NCBI GenBank assembly: GCA_029246415.1
Contig: JAQWNF010000006.1
Span: 1-64,000 of the forward strand
Direction of reading: 5' to 3'
DNA length: 64,000 nt
Source of the DNA: Glaciecola sp.
GTDB taxonomy: Bacteria; Pseudomonadota; Gammaproteobacteria; Enterobacterales; Alteromonadaceae
Shown here: in pieces, positions 61,848 through 64,000 of the stretch
Position numbering within the stretch: position 1 is the first letter of the stretch
How the letters are laid out: every line of letters begins with the position of its first letter
Program-made: the position numbers and the translations under genes
The notes under the pieces: model-generated
Databases searched by the model: none
Seen by the model: only the letters and a program-made list of their open reading frames with translations
What the model was told of the DNA's origin: nothing

Positions 61848-62768
61848 ATGGTTAATTCGGTACATGTATTATCAACAAAATTAAATCTAAAGCTAACTTT
61901 AACGCTAAGCCCAAAGTTAAATGCGGAGCTAGTCTTAGTCTTGTTATTGGCCTTTCATTTCCCTAGTCACAGTGAGACGGTAGACCCGTGGCTCAAGATC
62001 AATGACTTTGAGTCAGCTGCGGCATTGCAAGATTGGACCATCATCGACACGCAAAATGAGACACAACCACGTATTGAAAATCCTCAAGTAACCGAAGTCC
62101 GAAAAGAGCCGTTACAGCCTAATCATTCTCAGCATTATTTGATAAAAAAGCCAGCAGCAGAAGGCGTTGTTGGTAATCGCAAGGCATTGAGTTTTGCACC
62201 CTTACCTGTCCCTATAGAAGTAGGGGATACGTACACGTTCTATTTACGTATTAACGTCGAATACTTTCCTAACAACCATGTGTTCGGTTTAAGTGATATG
62301 CGACCCGATGATATTATTAAAAACGCATACAATGCGATAGAGCCCAGTTTACGCGTCACTGACAGATATGATCCAAATATTGATTACAAAAATGATGGCA
62401 CCTTGCTAGTGCGCAAAAATAATTGGTATAGCAAGATCCATCATCCACAATCCGGTACTCCTGCCAAGCCGATGGAGACAGATACTTGGTATGAAATATG
62501 GTTGGTCGTAAATAACCAAAAGAAATCTGAAGGCGGGCAGGGATATGATGTCTATATTCGCGGCGGCAGTGAATTTCCAACTCAGCAAAAAGTATTTACC
62601 CATGCTGATTTTCGCATGCAGCGAGAAAACCCTATTTTATATTTTTTAGCAACCTGTAATACTGGTCCAATAAAAGACCCATATGGTAACGGCGGTTTGC
62701 GCTATGACGATTTGTACATGGTAAAAGGTGAGGTATTAAGCTCACCTATTACTAATATTACTTTCTAG
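61848..62768 (+). CDS. Secreted protein of unknown function, possibly concanavalin/LamG-like beta-sandwich
   Basis: Signal-like LNAELVLVLLLAFHFPSHSE; DPWLKINDFESAAALQDWTIID, TWYEIWLVVNNQ...GYDVYIRGG, YDDLYMV. ORF start 61833 or 61848. Confidence 0.6.
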   Translation: MVNSVHVLSTKLNLKLTLTLSPKLNAELVLVLLLAFHFPSHSETVDPWLKINDFESAAALQDWTIIDTQNETQPRIENPQVTEVRKEPLQPNHSQHYLIKKPAAEGVVGNRKALSFAPLPVPIEVGDTYTFYLRINVEYFPNNHVFGLSDMRPDDIIKNAYNAIEPSLRVTDRYDPNIDYKNDGTLLVRKNNWYSKIHHPQSGTPAKPMETDTWYEIWLVVNNQKKSEGGQGYDVYIRGGSEFPTQQKVFTHADFRMQRENPILYFLATCNTGPIKDPYGNGGLRYDDLYMVKGEVLSSPITNITF

Positions 62769-63357
62769 AATCATCCAGTTCAGCAATCGGGAACGACTTA
62801 GCAAATGCTACTAAAGCGTCCTCGGATAACTGGCTAGATTCGAACGTTAATATCCCACCGCTTTTTAAGGTGACGAGTAATTGAGGCGAGTCGCTTTGGT
62901 TGTTAAGTGTGGCGGTGCGTCGTTGAATACGGATTTTTTTCCCTGGTGTTGCGTTAACTCCAAACGATGCAAATGCCTCGAGCGCACTTGCCGCTATATT
63001 CGAAACGCCACCAGACAATGAGACTTGAACACTGTCATTGCCTTTGGTGTATCGGCGTTCGATCATAGACATGCCCATTGCCTGTTGCACGTCGAGTTTG
63101 CCACCTTTATAGCCATCTATTTCATCTTTGAAGTAAGATGAGGTTTGGCCTTGTTTGAGCTGCTCTAATTGAGTCACGCACCAACGCGCTTCTTCGAGTG
63201 CACCATCAATATCACCGTCATTAAAGAGTGCAACTACATTTGAGCAAGATTCTTTTATTTCATTATTTTGGGCATGCACGGATGAGACAAATAAAGTTGA
63301 TGCAATAAGTAGGGTCGAGACTAAGGTATAAACGCGGTTTAGTTTAAAATTAACCAT
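62758..63357 (-). CDS. Secreted hypothetical protein
   Basis: MVNFKLNRVYTLVSTLLIASTLFVSSVHA signal peptide; no recognised domain; start at 63357 preferred. Confidence 0.6.
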   Translation of the reverse strand: MVNFKLNRVYTLVSTLLIASTLFVSSVHAQNNEIKESCSNVVALFNDGDIDGALEEARWCVTQLEQLKQGQTSSYFKDEIDGYKGGKLDVQQAMGMSMIERRYTKGNDSVQVSLSGGVSNIAASALEAFASFGVNATPGKKIRIQRRTATLNNQSDSPQLLVTLKSGGILTFESSQLSEDALVAFAKSFPIAELDDSRK

Positions 63358-63490
63358 GATAAGGGACTTCCTTGTGAGTAAGAGGTTATATAAGATACTC
63401 AATATAGTGTTAGCCATTTGTACGTATTTTTCTAGTATGCAAAAAAGAAAAAGCTATAATTAGCATGTATATCAATATAAGGAATTTTTT

Positions 63491-64000
63491 TTGAAAAATA
63501 TCACTGCCATATTATCTATATTATGCACTTGCATGATGTTCATGCTATCAGCCTCTACTAATGCCCAAACCGTTGAGTTTAAAGACGGACCTGTGATTAT
63601 GGGGTTTGGTAAAAATGCCCCTGTATCGACTCACACAGTGCCAAATGATACTGTATTTAAAGTGGCTTTTGATGTGGGAAGTACTAGCGATAACAAAGAT
63701 GAAGTTAATCGTAAATTTAATAGTCTTGCACGTTTTATTAATATGCATGTTGCTGCAGGTGTGAAAAAAGAAAACATTCAACTTGCGTTGGTTGTGCATG
63801 GCAAGGCGACATTAGATTTATTGGATCATACACACTATAAACAAAAATTTGCATACGATAACCCCAATAAGCCCTTACTGTTGGCTTTGATGGCTAACAA
63901 TGTCAGAGTTATTTTGTGCGGTCAAAGCGCAGTTGCCTATAATGTTGAGGCGAGTCAGATAGTTGCTGGAGCGGAGGTGGAGTTATCGGCAATGACAGCT
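63491..64000 (+). CDS. Exported DsrE/DsrF-like protein, 3' end outside window
   Basis: Frame from TTG 63491: LKNITAILSILCTCMMFMLSASTNAQTVEFKDGPVIMGFGK...VAFDVGSTSDNKDEVNRKFNSLARFINMHVAAGVKKENIQLALVVHGKAT...NNVRVILCGQSA. Confidence 0.75.
   Translation, partial: MKNITAILSILCTCMMFMLSASTNAQTVEFKDGPVIMGFGKNAPVSTHTVPNDTVFKVAFDVGSTSDNKDEVNRKFNSLARFINMHVAAGVKKENIQLALVVHGKATLDLLDHTHYKQKFAYDNPNKPLLLALMANNVRVILCGQSAVAYNVEASQIVAGAEVELSAMTA

Noticed and set aside
1-64000. CRISPR arrays, prophage, transposase, rRNA or tRNA genes
   Set aside because: No regular repeat-spacer array, integrase/transposase frame, or recognisable RNA gene was seen on reading both strands; a tRNAscan/Infernal run would be needed to exclude small RNAs.

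Overview
64 kb chromosomal window, mostly ordinary gammaproteobacterial housekeeping genes (probably a marine Alteromonadales-type organism; inferred from gene content only, not tested). From left to right: sbcC (partial)/sbcD, ychJ-like, purT, a SixA-like phosphatase, a prlF-yhaV toxin-antitoxin pair, tamB/tamA, a serine hydrolase, a lipid-catabolism cluster (BASS transporter, SDR, APH-type kinase, acyl-CoA dehydrogenase), tdk, fadE-like, a hybrid histidine kinase, lpxL, glnE, GH97, hldE, an M2 peptidase, an MsbA-like ABC exporter and ybiT. The most interesting part is an alginate/uronate catabolic region at about 41.6-59.3 kb: SDR, GntR/FCD regulator, PL6 lyase, MFS, kdgK, eda, fba, fbp, and, after several unrelated genes, a BASS-type transporter and a second modular PL6 lipoprotein. 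Both arms carry palindromes of the form ATTGGTNNACCAAT, which resembles the UxuR/ExuR operator and suggests one regulon. The 59.3-64 kb end is an accessory region of small secreted or unknown proteins (two DUF3718-like), an apparent PEP-CTERM remnant, and several unexplained inverted or tandem repeats. I found no CRISPR array, rRNA, tRNA or intact transposon. No wholly new system can be demonstrated from sequence alone. The best candidates for follow-up are the predicted operon-spanning regulon, the stem-loops flanking kdgK, the split ACAD10/11-like kinase/dehydrogenase pair, and the 59-64 kb accessory region.
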